From Gp6-AA40 sp035649635 (GTDB lineage Bacteria > Acidobacteriota > Vicinamibacteria > Vicinamibacterales > UBA2999), in NCBI GenBank assembly GCA_035649635.1, contig DASRJE010000026.1, positions 48,291 through 112,290 on the forward strand: a DNA stretch of 64,000 bases. The letters run 5' to 3'. Shown here piece by piece: positions 36,201 through 44,402 of the stretch. The notes beneath the pieces were generated by a model. The model was not told where the DNA came from. It did no database searches and worked only from the letters and a program-made list of their open reading frames with translations. Within the stretch, counting starts at the first letter, position 1. Each line of letters starts with the position of its first letter. The translations under genes were made by a program, and so were the position numbers.

Positions 36201-36413
36201 CGCGCCGATGACAGGCGCGGTCACCTCGCGCTCGATCACCTGCGGGCTGCGCGGCCATTTGGCGTAGACGATGATCTGTGGATCGGAGATGTCGGGGATG
36301 GCATCCAGCGCTGCCGTGCGCAGGCCGTAGACACTCAGCACCACCAGGATTCCGACCGCGCACAGCACGACCCAGGGGAACCGGATGACTCTCTCGATGA
36401 TGTAGGTGATCAC
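33213..36413 (-). CDS. cusA: Heavy-metal efflux RND pump, CusA-like
   Basis: A 1066-aa HME-RND pump. TM4 has GEMADATIVIVENC, and the periplasmic cleft region carries Met where CusA binds Cu(I)/Ag(I): DYMPEMEEGSILYMP and STRVMMQDTGIQTPVGIKV. This sets it apart from the CzcA-like pump at 19945. The last 25 or so residues (from RNDPGGKFAMP) are encoded by a palindromic element at 33232-33284 and look added. Operon order on the minus strand is cytochrome, porin, propeller, short adaptor, pump, lipoprotein. No TolC gene is present in this operon. Confidence 0.92.
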   Translation of the reverse strand: MITYIIERVIRFPWVVLCAVGILVVLSVYGLRTAALDAIPDISDPQIIVYAKWPRSPQVIEREVTAPVIGALAGSPDVRALRGTSHMGYSFVYVILADPSRRAVVRQFVADRLNAIRGQLPADASVTIGPNASSMGWIFQYALVDRQGNRDLRELRLLNESLVKPALQSAGGVAEVASVGGLEKQYQVKLFPPLLSQRGISLAHVLDAVQGAFQEAGGRTIEVTSREYQLRGGVNSDNIDKLEFLVLGRDRSGQSVHLRDVGYLQVGYDLRRGIADLDGAGEVVGGIAVMEQGRNVLAVTRSLLQKLEGLKPSLPEGVEIVPTYNRSALIWNTLTNFFQALVYELIVVILVIALALRNVRASIAPVCVLLLGTLFTVLPLSTFSQTINLFSLAGLAIAIGEMADATIVIVENCTAQLAKRRDLSAAEKLRTIIHATATMTRPLLFSMLIMVTSFLPIFFLGEREGRLFNPLAFTKTFAMVFSTLLTLVLLPVVIVWIFKRHVSPADGDRESAFVRAYRSTLLRTIRFRYAFVAASAVLFVVSVWLLTSFQKDYMPEMEEGSILYMPTTLPGLPSREAGWIVQQMDRKLKTFPEVERVFGKLGRADTATDPAPVEMIETTVTLKPPSEWRAGMTKDKLIAEMNQAMQVVGYVNSWSQPISTRVMMQDTGIQTPVGIKVKGKDLAMVQQIAQEVESQLRDFPGTQSVIAERISQGYFVDAPLDLERMAEQGVTVDEALSTVRFAIGGDNVVGIRQADQTVVPLAIQYSPEYIDTLDKVRNTPVVTGDGRSVPLSAIADVGVREAPEMIRNDNGELAGYVYVYLRDITAPEYVERAQEFLRSNLTMPPGYSIEWTGLYQYAQDAQSTLRIVVPITLMIMFALLLMAFRSVADSSLIMLSAPFALVGGVLLQWQYGFSMTTAVIIGYVSLFAVAIQTGIIMIEFIRDALANRTPEQSYIDAVVEGSVARLRPKLMTVATTVLGLLPIMFSSGSGMDITQPIATPTFGGMISSTIYVLFLIPCLFAIGDDIRRRWPERFGSPAPALRNDPGGKFAMPTGAKLPPGSFQERS
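33232..33284. repeat. 20-bp inverted repeat inside the 3' end of the CusA-like gene
   Basis: GACCCCGGGGGTAATTTCGC (33232-33251) pairs with 33265-33284 with one mismatch and a 13-nt loop. It lies within the pump reading frame just before its stop and the overlapping lipoprotein start. Confidence 0.75.
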
Positions 36414-36506
36414 TGTTTGCGGGTCCGGCTGCCGCCTTCGCGCGCCGCGCTACGGCGCCCAAGAAGGCCGGACACTACGACGACTATAGGCCTGAGACGA
36501 CAAAGT

Positions 36507-37160
36507 CTACGAGCCCTTGAGCTTGTGTTCTGCATCGATGAAGAAGCTGCCAATCGTAACGACGTGTTCGCCGCTTTTCAGGCCATCGATGACCTGCGTG
36601 AACAACTCACCCTGGACACCGGCCTTGATCTCCCGGGGACTGTACTCGCCGCTCGAGTCCTGGACGTAGACGAGCGTCTGTCCTCCCCGGTCGATGATCG
36701 CTTCGTTGGGCACCGACAGGTGCTCGCCGTCTTCGGTGACCACTTCCAGGATGTAGTGCCGGCTTTTCTCCAGCGCCTGTCCCATCAGCATCACCTTGAG
36801 CGTGACTTCATCGACGGCGGGCACGACTTGCGACACATTGCCCTGGTACATCCGCGAGCGTGACTCGGGAGAAAACACACGCGCGCGCTGGCCGGGGCGA
36901 ACGCGTTTGCCGTCAGCGGCCGGAAGGACAGCGGTGACCGTCTTTCGAGATTCGTCCACGGTCCCGGCTGCTCTGACCCACACCTGGATGGGCCGGACCG
37001 AAACTTCGGTCACCGTCAGCGTGAGCTCTGTGGCCTGCGCTTCGGTGACGGTTGTGCGATTGCCCTTCAGGCGGACATGGTCGCGGATGCTTTGCGCGGA
37101 GACACCAGCGACGATCGTGGTGGTTGTGATGAGGGCGCCGATGACGAGGGAGAGTCGCAT
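36507..37160 (-). CDS. Short RND adaptor (CusB-like C-terminal portion, no helical hairpin)
   Basis: A 217-aa exported protein with signal peptide (about 1-22). It has a barrel domain (RVRPGQRARVFSPESRSRMY; GNVSQVVPAVDEVTLKV) and a membrane-proximal domain ending GSFFIDAEHKLKGS, as in the CusB C-terminus (SGLFLIDSEA type). The lipoyl domain and alpha-hairpin that contact TolC are absent; a normal adaptor is 380-500 aa. The reading frame has its own start and signal peptide, so it is not a simple truncation. It fits an operon that has no TolC partner. It lies 93 nt upstream of the pump. Confidence 0.75.
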   Translation of the reverse strand: MRLSLVIGALITTTTIVAGVSAQSIRDHVRLKGNRTTVTEAQATELTLTVTEVSVRPIQVWVRAAGTVDESRKTVTAVLPAADGKRVRPGQRARVFSPESRSRMYQGNVSQVVPAVDEVTLKVMLMGQALEKSRHYILEVVTEDGEHLSVPNEAIIDRGGQTLVYVQDSSGEYSPREIKAGVQGELFTQVIDGLKSGEHVVTIGSFFIDAEHKLKGS

Positions 37161-37223
37161 GGTCCGTGCTTCGCAAAGCCCGACCGCCGGCCAGCACGGC
37201 CGACCGGCGGTCGTGATGGAAGT

Positions 37224-38417
37224 TTAGTGGCAGTAATTGTCCTTGCTGTCCATGATATGCGTGCCCCATGGGAACAGCCCAACATTCTTCACGCGCTCGA
37301 TGTTGTGCGTCTTGGCGTCGATGATCACGACCTCGTGATTGGTCGATTCCGCAAGATAAATCTTCTCATCCGCCGTATCCGTCGTCGCCGTCTCGAGGTT
37401 GACGTTCGTGCCGATCTTGATGCGTCCGGCCGGCTTCAGGCTGCTCATGTCGTAGACGTAGACGAACCCGCTCGTGGAGCTGATGACGAACGCCTTGCCG
37501 CCCGCGAAGTTGATGCCGGTCATATCCGGGCCCGCTTCGAGCGTCGCTGCGACGCTGTTCGTGCGTGTGTCGATGATCGAGATGGTCTCGTCGCCGTTGT
37601 TCGCGGTGATCCCGTACTTGCCGTCGTGACTCATGTAGATGCGCCACGGATCCCTGCCGACGCGGATGGTTTTGATGACCTTGTCCTCGCGGGTATCGAT
37701 GACGCCGACGACTGCCAGATCGCTGTCAGCCGCGTAGAGGTAGCGGCCGTCGTTCGAGGGGGCCGCGATGTTGATGCCCTTGATCTCTCCGAGGTACTTC
37801 GCCGGATCGAGCTTCGCCACGCCTGGCACTTCGGCGACCTGGATCTTCTTCAGCAGCTCGTGGCGACGGACATCGATGACACCAACCCAGTGCGCCCCGT
37901 AATTTCCGACGTACGCCTTTGATCCGTCAGGCAGGAACGTCACGTTCAGCGGCTCAACGAATCCGGGAATGGTCTTGATCTTCGACAGCGACTGCATGTC
38001 GATGACCGAGATGGAGTCACCGTCCGGATTGCCCTGGTAGTACCAACGGCTGTCCGGAGAGAACGCGAGGTGCTCAGGCGCGATATCCGTCGGGATGACC
38101 TTCACGAGCTGAAGAGTGCGGGTATCAATGATGTACGCCTTGTTGGCCCTCGTGCCTCCCGTGACGACGTAGCGGCCGTCGGGCGACATCATGACCATGT
38201 GCGGGTTCACGTTGTTGCCGAGGAACGTCTTGCCGATCATCTTGTGGGTCTTGATGTCCATGAACCCGATGTCGTTCGAGTCACGGTTGACGATCATCAC
38301 GACGGACCGTGGATCGCTGATCTTGACGTCCTGGGCTTGCAGTGTGGTTGCGATGATGGCAACCAAGGCGACCGTGAACACTCCGCCGATGAGGATTGCG
38401 CGCCGCAATGTAAACAT
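37224..38417 (-). CDS. Exported YVTN-type beta-propeller protein
   Basis: A 397-aa protein with signal peptide (MFTLRRAILIGGVFTVALVAIIATTLQA). It has at least seven YVTN/YncE-like blades of the form IDTRT followed by LxLVKxIPT and FSPDGRYVY (for example PHMVMMSPDGRYVVTGG; AYVGNYGAHWVGVIDV). Its C-terminus is NYCH. I chose the ATG at 38417; an upstream in-frame start gives an implausible leader. It sits between porin and adaptor in the copper-type RND operon. Propellers of this type relate to cytochrome cd1 and copper enzymes such as nitrous oxide reductase, but no Cu or heme ligands are clear. Confidence 0.8.
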   Translation of the reverse strand: MFTLRRAILIGGVFTVALVAIIATTLQAQDVKISDPRSVVMIVNRDSNDIGFMDIKTHKMIGKTFLGNNVNPHMVMMSPDGRYVVTGGTRANKAYIIDTRTLQLVKVIPTDIAPEHLAFSPDSRWYYQGNPDGDSISVIDMQSLSKIKTIPGFVEPLNVTFLPDGSKAYVGNYGAHWVGVIDVRRHELLKKIQVAEVPGVAKLDPAKYLGEIKGINIAAPSNDGRYLYAADSDLAVVGVIDTREDKVIKTIRVGRDPWRIYMSHDGKYGITANNGDETISIIDTRTNSVAATLEAGPDMTGINFAGGKAFVISSTSGFVYVYDMSSLKPAGRIKIGTNVNLETATTDTADEKIYLAESTNHEVVIIDAKTHNIERVKNVGLFPWGTHIMDSKDNYCH

Positions 38418-38437
38418 GGTTCCTGCTCCTGGTCTTC

Positions 38438-40084
38438 CTAGAAAGCCGCCTGAAAACGTATGCCCGGCAACAGGTAGCCGAACTCCGACTCCATATCGGC
38501 GTCGTCGAGGACATGCGTGAGGTGGAACGACAGCCGCAGCCGCTCGGTCAGGTGGAAATTGTAGTAGCCCTCGGTCAATCGCTCCTTCTGGCCCGTTTCC
38601 AAATCCATCTGTGCGAAGCCGACGCCCCATGTGTCCTGAGGGTTGAAAATGAACCCGCTCTGGAAACCAACTCCGACACTCCAGAAATTATCGCGGCCGG
38701 GATCGAGATTTGAAGTCCCGTAGCGCGCGAACACTCCGATGAACGGGTTGAGCTTCTGATCGAGGCTGAGCCCGAAACCCGTCGCCACTCCGCTGTCCGG
38801 CGTGTTGTCGGTCCTGATCCATGCCCGGTAGGTTCCTTCGGGCAGCGCAAACGGGGTGAACGTATACCCAACTTCGCTCAGCGTGAACATCGAATCCGAG
38901 AGGTTGGCCGCCTCGTCGTTGCTCTGCTGGAATCCGAACTTGAGTCGGAAACCGTTCTTGGCATCGAACTCCGTGGCGACGCCCGTCCCATTGCTCGACA
39001 AGCCCAGCATCTGGTTGTTGACGAGGGCGTCGCTCAGGAACTGCGTGCTCTCGTCGTTGGCGAACGCGTTCTGATCGAAGTAGTTCGTCAGGTCAAGCCG
39101 CCCGGCGGTGAGGGCGAGTCGCTGGCCGAAAAGCTCCGTGCGCAGCCAGGCTTCTCGAAGATTGAGCTGGTTCTGAGCGACCAGGCGCGCGGTGTAGCCG
39201 TTGAGTAGCGTCAGCGACGGAATCTCGGTGTCTGGCGGCGATCCGCTCAAGCCGACGATATCAGCAAAGAAAATCGTGTATTGCGCAATTCCGGCGGTAA
39301 AAAACAGATCCGCGGATGCCAGCGCATAGGCGCTCCGGGTGGGGTCGTTCTCGCCCGCCGTCCGCCGCGCGAACTGAGTGCCCATGGCGGCATCAACGCC
39401 CACTGTTACCCGGCGTTCATCCGCTTCCTCGAGCGCTTCCCCGATCTTTTCACTGATCGTCTGGCGTCGGTAGACGCGCTCGCGCTGGTAGGTCACTTGC
39501 GGCGTGGCCCCGGAAGCGGGTTCGTCTGTCTCGTTGCCGTTTTCGTCCACGAAGATCTCGACGCGGCGCACGCGCGTCTCAGGTTCCGAGAGCACGGCGC
39601 TCGATTCGAGGTCGGTGAGGCGCTGCTCCAGCGTGGCAATTTTCTGCAGGAGCTCCTGCCGCTCGAATTCAGCCGCCTCGGCGGCACTTGCCGCATTCAT
39701 CGTGATGTCGAGCGATGCGTTGCGATCCATCTCGATGGCGACGCCGGTGCGTCTGAACGCGGTCAAGCCCGACGACGAATTGATGGAGAGGTCGTACTTG
39801 CCGACCGGCAGTGCACCGAGAGAGTAGTTCCCCTGCGCGTCGGTGGTGGCTTCGAATTTCGCGCCGTTCTCCGCGTTGATGGCGGTTACAGTCGCGCCCG
39901 CCACCGGCGCGCCGCTCTCATTCCTGACGACCCCGCGAATGCCTCCTCGATGATCCGCCATGTTCATCTGCGCGGGCTGGGCTGCCTGCTGTGCGGCGGC
40001 TGGACTCCAGCACGCGGCGAGCATCAACATCGACCCTACTCCGCGCACCGTGTTCTTCCAAGTCAACAACAAGCGACAGCTCAT
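38438..40084 (-). CDS. Outer-membrane porin with regulatory-like N-terminal domain and coiled coil
   Basis: A 548-aa exported protein. After the signal (about 1-32) comes a carboxypeptidase-regulatory-like sandwich (GGIRGVVRNESGAPVAGATV, about 48-125), as used by TonB receptors. Then comes a coiled coil (ERQELLQKIATLEQRLTDLES) and a barrel resembling OprB-type carbohydrate porins (SLTLLNGYTARLVAQNQLNLREAW; FIGVFARYGTSN), ending in PGIRFQAAF with terminal Phe. The fusion is unusual. It starts the main body of the RND operon, in the place where a TolC gene would be expected. The start at 40084 gives a plausible signal. Confidence 0.75.
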   Translation of the reverse strand: MSCRLLLTWKNTVRGVGSMLMLAACWSPAAAQQAAQPAQMNMADHRGGIRGVVRNESGAPVAGATVTAINAENGAKFEATTDAQGNYSLGALPVGKYDLSINSSSGLTAFRRTGVAIEMDRNASLDITMNAASAAEAAEFERQELLQKIATLEQRLTDLESSAVLSEPETRVRRVEIFVDENGNETDEPASGATPQVTYQRERVYRRQTISEKIGEALEEADERRVTVGVDAAMGTQFARRTAGENDPTRSAYALASADLFFTAGIAQYTIFFADIVGLSGSPPDTEIPSLTLLNGYTARLVAQNQLNLREAWLRTELFGQRLALTAGRLDLTNYFDQNAFANDESTQFLSDALVNNQMLGLSSNGTGVATEFDAKNGFRLKFGFQQSNDEAANLSDSMFTLSEVGYTFTPFALPEGTYRAWIRTDNTPDSGVATGFGLSLDQKLNPFIGVFARYGTSNLDPGRDNFWSVGVGFQSGFIFNPQDTWGVGFAQMDLETGQKERLTEGYYNFHLTERLRLSFHLTHVLDDADMESEFGYLLPGIRFQAAF

Positions 40085-40193
40085 CGAACGATTCCTCCAC
40101 GGGCGTGCAGGTACAGACGCCCCGGGCATCATAGGAGAGGGACTACGGCTGCGTTGCTGAAGATTTCCTTAATTCGTAGTCAGAAATAGGCCG

Positions 40194-40865
40194 CTACCGT
40201 GCGACGGTGAGCAAGCCGATCGACGCCGTTGGCGGGACACCGTGGATGGTGGTTCCGGCCGGCAAATGCAGGGCCGCTCTGAACATGAAAGGATGACTGA
40301 ATCGACTGTCGAAGTCGTGCAACCACACCAGAGGCTGAACCGAGCCGTTCGGGAGCGCGGCCACGATCCGCAGTGACTGCCCCGGCGGGACCCTCTCGGG
40401 AAGCAGGCCGTCAAGCGCGATGGGCTGCGCAAGCGTGAATGGACCCGACACGCGCAGGCTCGGCACGGGATCATGCGAAGCCACGGGTGCAAATGAGGGT
40501 TGCTTGGGCGCCTGAAGCGGATTGTTTCCCCGCCGGATGCCGCCATCTACCCATCGTGAGATGGTTTCGATCTGCTCCTGGGAAAGGCTCAAATCGTTCC
40601 GAAAGCTGCCAAAGCCTTTCACGGCGCCCCAAGGGGGCATGCGTCGGGCGAGCACGGCGTCCTTGATTTCATTGGCACGCGGCTGGGCATCGGAGTACGT
40701 CATCAACGAAAACGTGGTACCGCCAGGACGGTGGCATGTGGCGCAGCGCTGATAGATCAGTCTGGAGATCTCCCGGTTCCACGTGGGAGTGGACCCGACG
40801 CCATGCGCATCGATGATCTGGCCACACGCCATGAATGCAACGATCGCACTCAACGCTCGTCTCAT
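40194..40865 (-). CDS. Secreted c-type cytochrome domain protein
   Basis: A 223-aa exported protein (signal about 1-20). The heme motif CATCH (C41, C44, H45) is followed by RPGGTTFSLMTYSDA and ARRMPPWGAVKGFGSF. That is the MPPW pattern of cytochrome domains found with copper type II monooxygenase-like proteins in Planctomycetes and Acidobacteria. The C-terminal third (PNGSVQPLVWLHDFDSRFSHPFMFRAALHLPAGTTIHG) resembles the last part of such copper monooxygenases, so it may be a reduced fusion. It is divergent from the HMBD gene at 40928 with a shared 62-nt promoter region, and lies upstream of the porin on the same strand. Confidence 0.8.
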   Translation of the reverse strand: MRRALSAIVAFMACGQIIDAHGVGSTPTWNREISRLIYQRCATCHRPGGTTFSLMTYSDAQPRANEIKDAVLARRMPPWGAVKGFGSFRNDLSLSQEQIETISRWVDGGIRRGNNPLQAPKQPSFAPVASHDPVPSLRVSGPFTLAQPIALDGLLPERVPPGQSLRIVAALPNGSVQPLVWLHDFDSRFSHPFMFRAALHLPAGTTIHGVPPTASIGLLTVAR

Positions 40866-40927
40866 GATTTGCCCCGAAGAGCTTGCCGGCCTTTGACAGG
40901 AGCGGCGCCGGAGTCTACAAGGTACTT

Positions 40928-41869
40928 GTGGATAGGCGAGCCGTCTACGTGCTTTCGGTGTGTGGTCTCTGTCTCGTCGCTTCGTCCGACAGAGTGGCGC
41001 ACGCCGAGAGCGTCGCGCGCCGCGTCGCACGTCAGGCGGTGCAGGCCGCCCCCGCTCAGGCACAGGTACCGGATCCCGCTCAAGGCCTCGTGTACATCTG
41101 CCCGATGGATCCCGACGTGCGATCGTACGAACAAGGGAAGTGCCGCCGATGCGGGATGACGCTGGTCGCGGGTGTTCCCGATCCCGAGGAGTTTCATCTC
41201 GACACCCGCGTGTTCCCGATGCCGCCGCAACCGCTGAAGACCACGGTGCTCCAATTTCTCGTTCACGATCCCTGGAAGGATCGGCCGGTCGCCACCTACA
41301 ACGTGCTGCACGAAAGGTTGTTCCACGCGTTCGTGGTCTCCGAGGATCTCGAGTTCTTCGAGCACGGGCATCCCGCCCTGGTTGGCGACGGCATGTTCCA
41401 GTACCCAATTACCTTCCCGCGCCCGGGTTTGTTTCGCGTGCTGAGCGACTTCTATCCGGTGGGCGCGACGCCTCAGTTGACGACGACGACAGTGCTGGTC
41501 CCGGGCGGCGACCAGAACCCCGCCCGGCTCGTTCGCGATTACTCACTCAAGGACGCGCAGAACATGCGCGTCTCGCTGGCCACGATCCCTGACGACCCGG
41601 TTGTCGGCAACCGTACGCAGCTGCGGTTGACATTGGACGATGGCAGGTCGATCGAGCAGTACCTTGGCGCGTGGGGACACATGCTGGTCGCGAGCGGCGA
41701 CTTGATCGACATGATGCACGAGCACCCATACTTTGCTGACGGGGGCCCGCAGCTGGAGTTTCATGTCGTGTTTCCGCGGCCGCAAACCTACCGCGTCTGG
41801 GTGCAGCTACAACGCGATGGCGTCGTCAATACCGTCCATTTCGACGTCCCTGTCTCGAAGCTGGAATGA
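40928..41869 (+). CDS. Secreted heavy-metal-binding-domain (HMBD) protein, second copy
   Basis: A 313-aa exported protein. The GTG at 40928 gives a signal peptide (VYVLSVCGLCLVASS region). The Cys motif CPMDPDVRSYEQGKCRRCGM (about 61-80) is the heavy-metal-binding domain, followed by a beta-rich, His-containing region (HERLFHAFVV, FEHGHPAL, MHEHPYF). It parallels the protein at 142-1155 along its length: NVLHERLFHAFVVSEDLEFFEHGHP here versus TVHERQYHLFVISQDMTHFQHIHP there. Divergent from a cytochrome gene and convergent with a TonB receptor gene. Likely binds Cu or Zn outside the cytoplasm. Confidence 0.8.
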   Translation: MDRRAVYVLSVCGLCLVASSDRVAHAESVARRVARQAVQAAPAQAQVPDPAQGLVYICPMDPDVRSYEQGKCRRCGMTLVAGVPDPEEFHLDTRVFPMPPQPLKTTVLQFLVHDPWKDRPVATYNVLHERLFHAFVVSEDLEFFEHGHPALVGDGMFQYPITFPRPGLFRVLSDFYPVGATPQLTTTTVLVPGGDQNPARLVRDYSLKDAQNMRVSLATIPDDPVVGNRTQLRLTLDDGRSIEQYLGAWGHMLVASGDLIDMMHEHPYFADGGPQLEFHVVFPRPQTYRVWVQLQRDGVVNTVHFDVPVSKLE

Positions 41870-41872
41870 GGA

Positions 41873-44203
41873 CTAGAACCCGACGACCATGCTGACGCGA
41901 AGAGTCCGAGGTACCGCCGGGTGAACATGGATGTCTTCGATACCTCCAAGTGGTTCACCTGGAAGTCTCGAGGCAAAGTAGTAATCGATATCGCTGACCT
42001 CGGCGTCGAACAGGTTGTAGACCTGCGCGTTGAGTCGCAGCGCCTTGGCGAACTGGTACCCGCCTTCGACGTTGAGGAGGCTCGTGGCCTTGGAGCGGAC
42101 GGAATTGTCCTCGATCAGCGCGCGCGGGCCGAAGTAGCGAAGGCGGATGCTGGCAAACGTGCGATGGAAATTGTCGATGCTCGCGCCACCTGATACCACC
42201 ACATCAACCGCTTCCGGCACGTACTGACCGGCTTCATTGAACTCGGTGAAGCGCGCCCGCGACCACGAGAAATCGCCGTCGAAGATCAGCCACGGCTTGG
42301 GGCTGTAGTAGTTCGCGACCTCTACGCCATACCGCCTGCTCGCTGGACCAGGCTCCGTCGCACCGAGGTCGCCGTTGTAAACGAGCTCAGATGCGAGATG
42401 CAGCGTCCACAGCGAGACGGTGCTCTGGAGATGGGGAATGGTCACGGTCCGCACACCGGCCTCCGCACCCCTGCCTCGGACGAGGGGTGTGACCGGGCTC
42501 ACCGGATCGCCGTTGCCGTCGTACTTGAGCGTCGTGCCGAGCGCGCTATTGCTATGGAAGCCGGTGCCGGCATTCACGTAGAACTCAGTGGAATGCCACG
42601 GCCCAAACGTGGCACTCCCCTTGGGGCTGACGATGCCTGCTGTCTCAGTACCACCGTTTCGCGGGTCGATCCTGTTGGTGACGCTGTAGCGGGAACCGTC
42701 AGCGCGCAGACCCACGGTTGTCTTGAGCCAGCGCGCCCACTCCACCTGGTTTTCACCGTAAACGCCTGCACTGGTCACGAGGGCTGACGCATCGTTCCAG
42801 GTCTCGAGGCGCTCTCGTGCTTCAGTGTGATACAGCGCATTCTGCATCACGTCGTCGTTGCGAAATTGCGCGCCGATGGTGTTTTCGACCGCGCGGCCGC
42901 CCCATCGGGTTTGCCGTTTCTGAAATGCGCGTGCGCCGCTGACGAACCGGTGATCGACCTGCTCGCGCTGATCGCCTCGCACGGGATCGTCCAGGAAGAA
43001 CGTAAAGTTCGAGATCAGGCCGAGATCGTAGCCAAGCCCGTACGCCTGAATCTTGGTGAGCGTTTGGCCATTTCCCCGCTGCCACTCGCCGCCGACGCTG
43101 TAACGATAGGTATGGCCACCGTCGGTTGGATCGATCGAGCCGAACCGGTCGATGAGACCCGAGTCGATCGCGCGTTGCGGTGACGCTTCGGTCGCGTTCC
43201 ACTCGCCGTGATACCCCATGAACGTGAGCGACAAGCCATTGATGTTGTCTCCCTGGCTGTAGCGCAGTACGCCATTGAATTTCCGGTAGGAATCCGGGAC
43301 GGTCCATGGCCCGGCGTTGGTCGAGGTCTCGAACGCGGCAAGGACATTACCGCGGCCAACCTTTGGTGATGCGGCGAGCAGCACCCGGCCAAAGTCGTAG
43401 GTGCCTGTCTCGAGTCGAACGAGGGGCCGATCGAGTGTCGTTGCGTAGTTGATGTTTCCGGCGCCCGCCGTGGCGAAGTCTCCCTGATCCGCATAGTAAG
43501 GTCCCTTCGAGTACTGCACGCCGGCGACGAGCTCCGGGATCAGGAAGTTGATGTCGGAGTAGCCCTGGCTGTGCGCGTGCGTCGGCATGTTGACCGGGGT
43601 ACCCGCGACAGTCATCGCGAAGTCGCTCCCGTGATCGAGGTTGAAGCCACGCAGGAAGTACTGGTTGGCTTTGCCTTCGCCACTGTGCTGCGTGATGATG
43701 ACGCCCGGGACGGTCTCGAGCACTTCACCCTGCCGCATGAAAGGCCGCACATCGAGTTGCTTGGCGGTGATGGCACCCTGGCTCGCAGAGGCGGCGATGC
43801 CAACCAGGTCCTCGGCCGGATTCTCGACGTCAGCGAGATTGGTGAACGTGCGCTTGCCCACGACAACGACTTCCGCGTTGAGCGAAAGGTGCATCACTTC
43901 GTCGTTGGTCACGACCTGACCGGCGGCCACCGCGAGATCCTTGTGGTTCACTGTGGCGAAGTTGATCAGGCGCATCGAAAGTTGATACGTGCCGGCGGGA
44001 ACGTCGCTGAAGTCGTAGCTGCCTTCGGCGTCGGTGACCGCTTCTTGCGGTTGGCTGCCACCGAGCAGCTCCACGGTAACGCCAGGAAGCGCTCCTCCCG
44101 TCTCATCGGTGACTCGTCCTTTGACACGCCCGACGCTCAGACCTTGCGCAAACGACGGAACACTGAGGACGAGGAGCAGAAGTGCTAGCGCCCAGCGTGG
44201 CAT
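41873..44203 (-). CDS. TonB-dependent receptor, probable metal-type
   Basis: A 776-aa outer-membrane receptor. The signal peptide (about 1-19) is followed by a regulatory-like sandwich (VGRVKGRVTDETGGALPGVTV). The plug has QHSGEGKANQYFLRGFNLDHGSDF, then NMPTHAHSQGYSDINFLIPEL, and the barrel ends RTLRVSMVVGF. The HAHSQG/NLDHG pattern defines a receptor class often near metal genes. GAAGGAG precedes the ATG. It converges with the HMBD gene and is divergent from the HTHT lipoprotein gene. Substrate unproven; Cu or Zn is suggested by the neighbours. Confidence 0.92.
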   Translation of the reverse strand: MPRWALALLLLVLSVPSFAQGLSVGRVKGRVTDETGGALPGVTVELLGGSQPQEAVTDAEGSYDFSDVPAGTYQLSMRLINFATVNHKDLAVAAGQVVTNDEVMHLSLNAEVVVVGKRTFTNLADVENPAEDLVGIAASASQGAITAKQLDVRPFMRQGEVLETVPGVIITQHSGEGKANQYFLRGFNLDHGSDFAMTVAGTPVNMPTHAHSQGYSDINFLIPELVAGVQYSKGPYYADQGDFATAGAGNINYATTLDRPLVRLETGTYDFGRVLLAASPKVGRGNVLAAFETSTNAGPWTVPDSYRKFNGVLRYSQGDNINGLSLTFMGYHGEWNATEASPQRAIDSGLIDRFGSIDPTDGGHTYRYSVGGEWQRGNGQTLTKIQAYGLGYDLGLISNFTFFLDDPVRGDQREQVDHRFVSGARAFQKRQTRWGGRAVENTIGAQFRNDDVMQNALYHTEARERLETWNDASALVTSAGVYGENQVEWARWLKTTVGLRADGSRYSVTNRIDPRNGGTETAGIVSPKGSATFGPWHSTEFYVNAGTGFHSNSALGTTLKYDGNGDPVSPVTPLVRGRGAEAGVRTVTIPHLQSTVSLWTLHLASELVYNGDLGATEPGPASRRYGVEVANYYSPKPWLIFDGDFSWSRARFTEFNEAGQYVPEAVDVVVSGGASIDNFHRTFASIRLRYFGPRALIEDNSVRSKATSLLNVEGGYQFAKALRLNAQVYNLFDAEVSDIDYYFASRLPGEPLGGIEDIHVHPAVPRTLRVSMVVGF

Positions 44204-44402
44204 GAATCGAACTCCTTCCGCGACGCTTCGCACGCAGTACCGACGGCGCGACGCGCGTAGTCGCCCAATACATCAATCGTCCGCCGGACGAGGTCCGATT
44301 GATCTGAAGAGTTCGTGAAACCTTCGTCAGAGTCGTTTAATCAAACTCTGCTGCACATGCTGGCACGTTTCCTGATACTCGCGCACGACCCAGGAGGAAG
44401 CG

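Noticed and set aside
36429..36475. Fourth copy of the 50-bp dispersed repeat
   Set aside because: Only CCGCCTTCGCG and CTACGGCG are shared; the right half is missing, so it is too weak to list.
40866..41408. Upstream extension of the cytochrome at 40194-40865
   Set aside because: It would run antisense through the HMBD gene; the ATG at 40865 gives a clean signal peptide.
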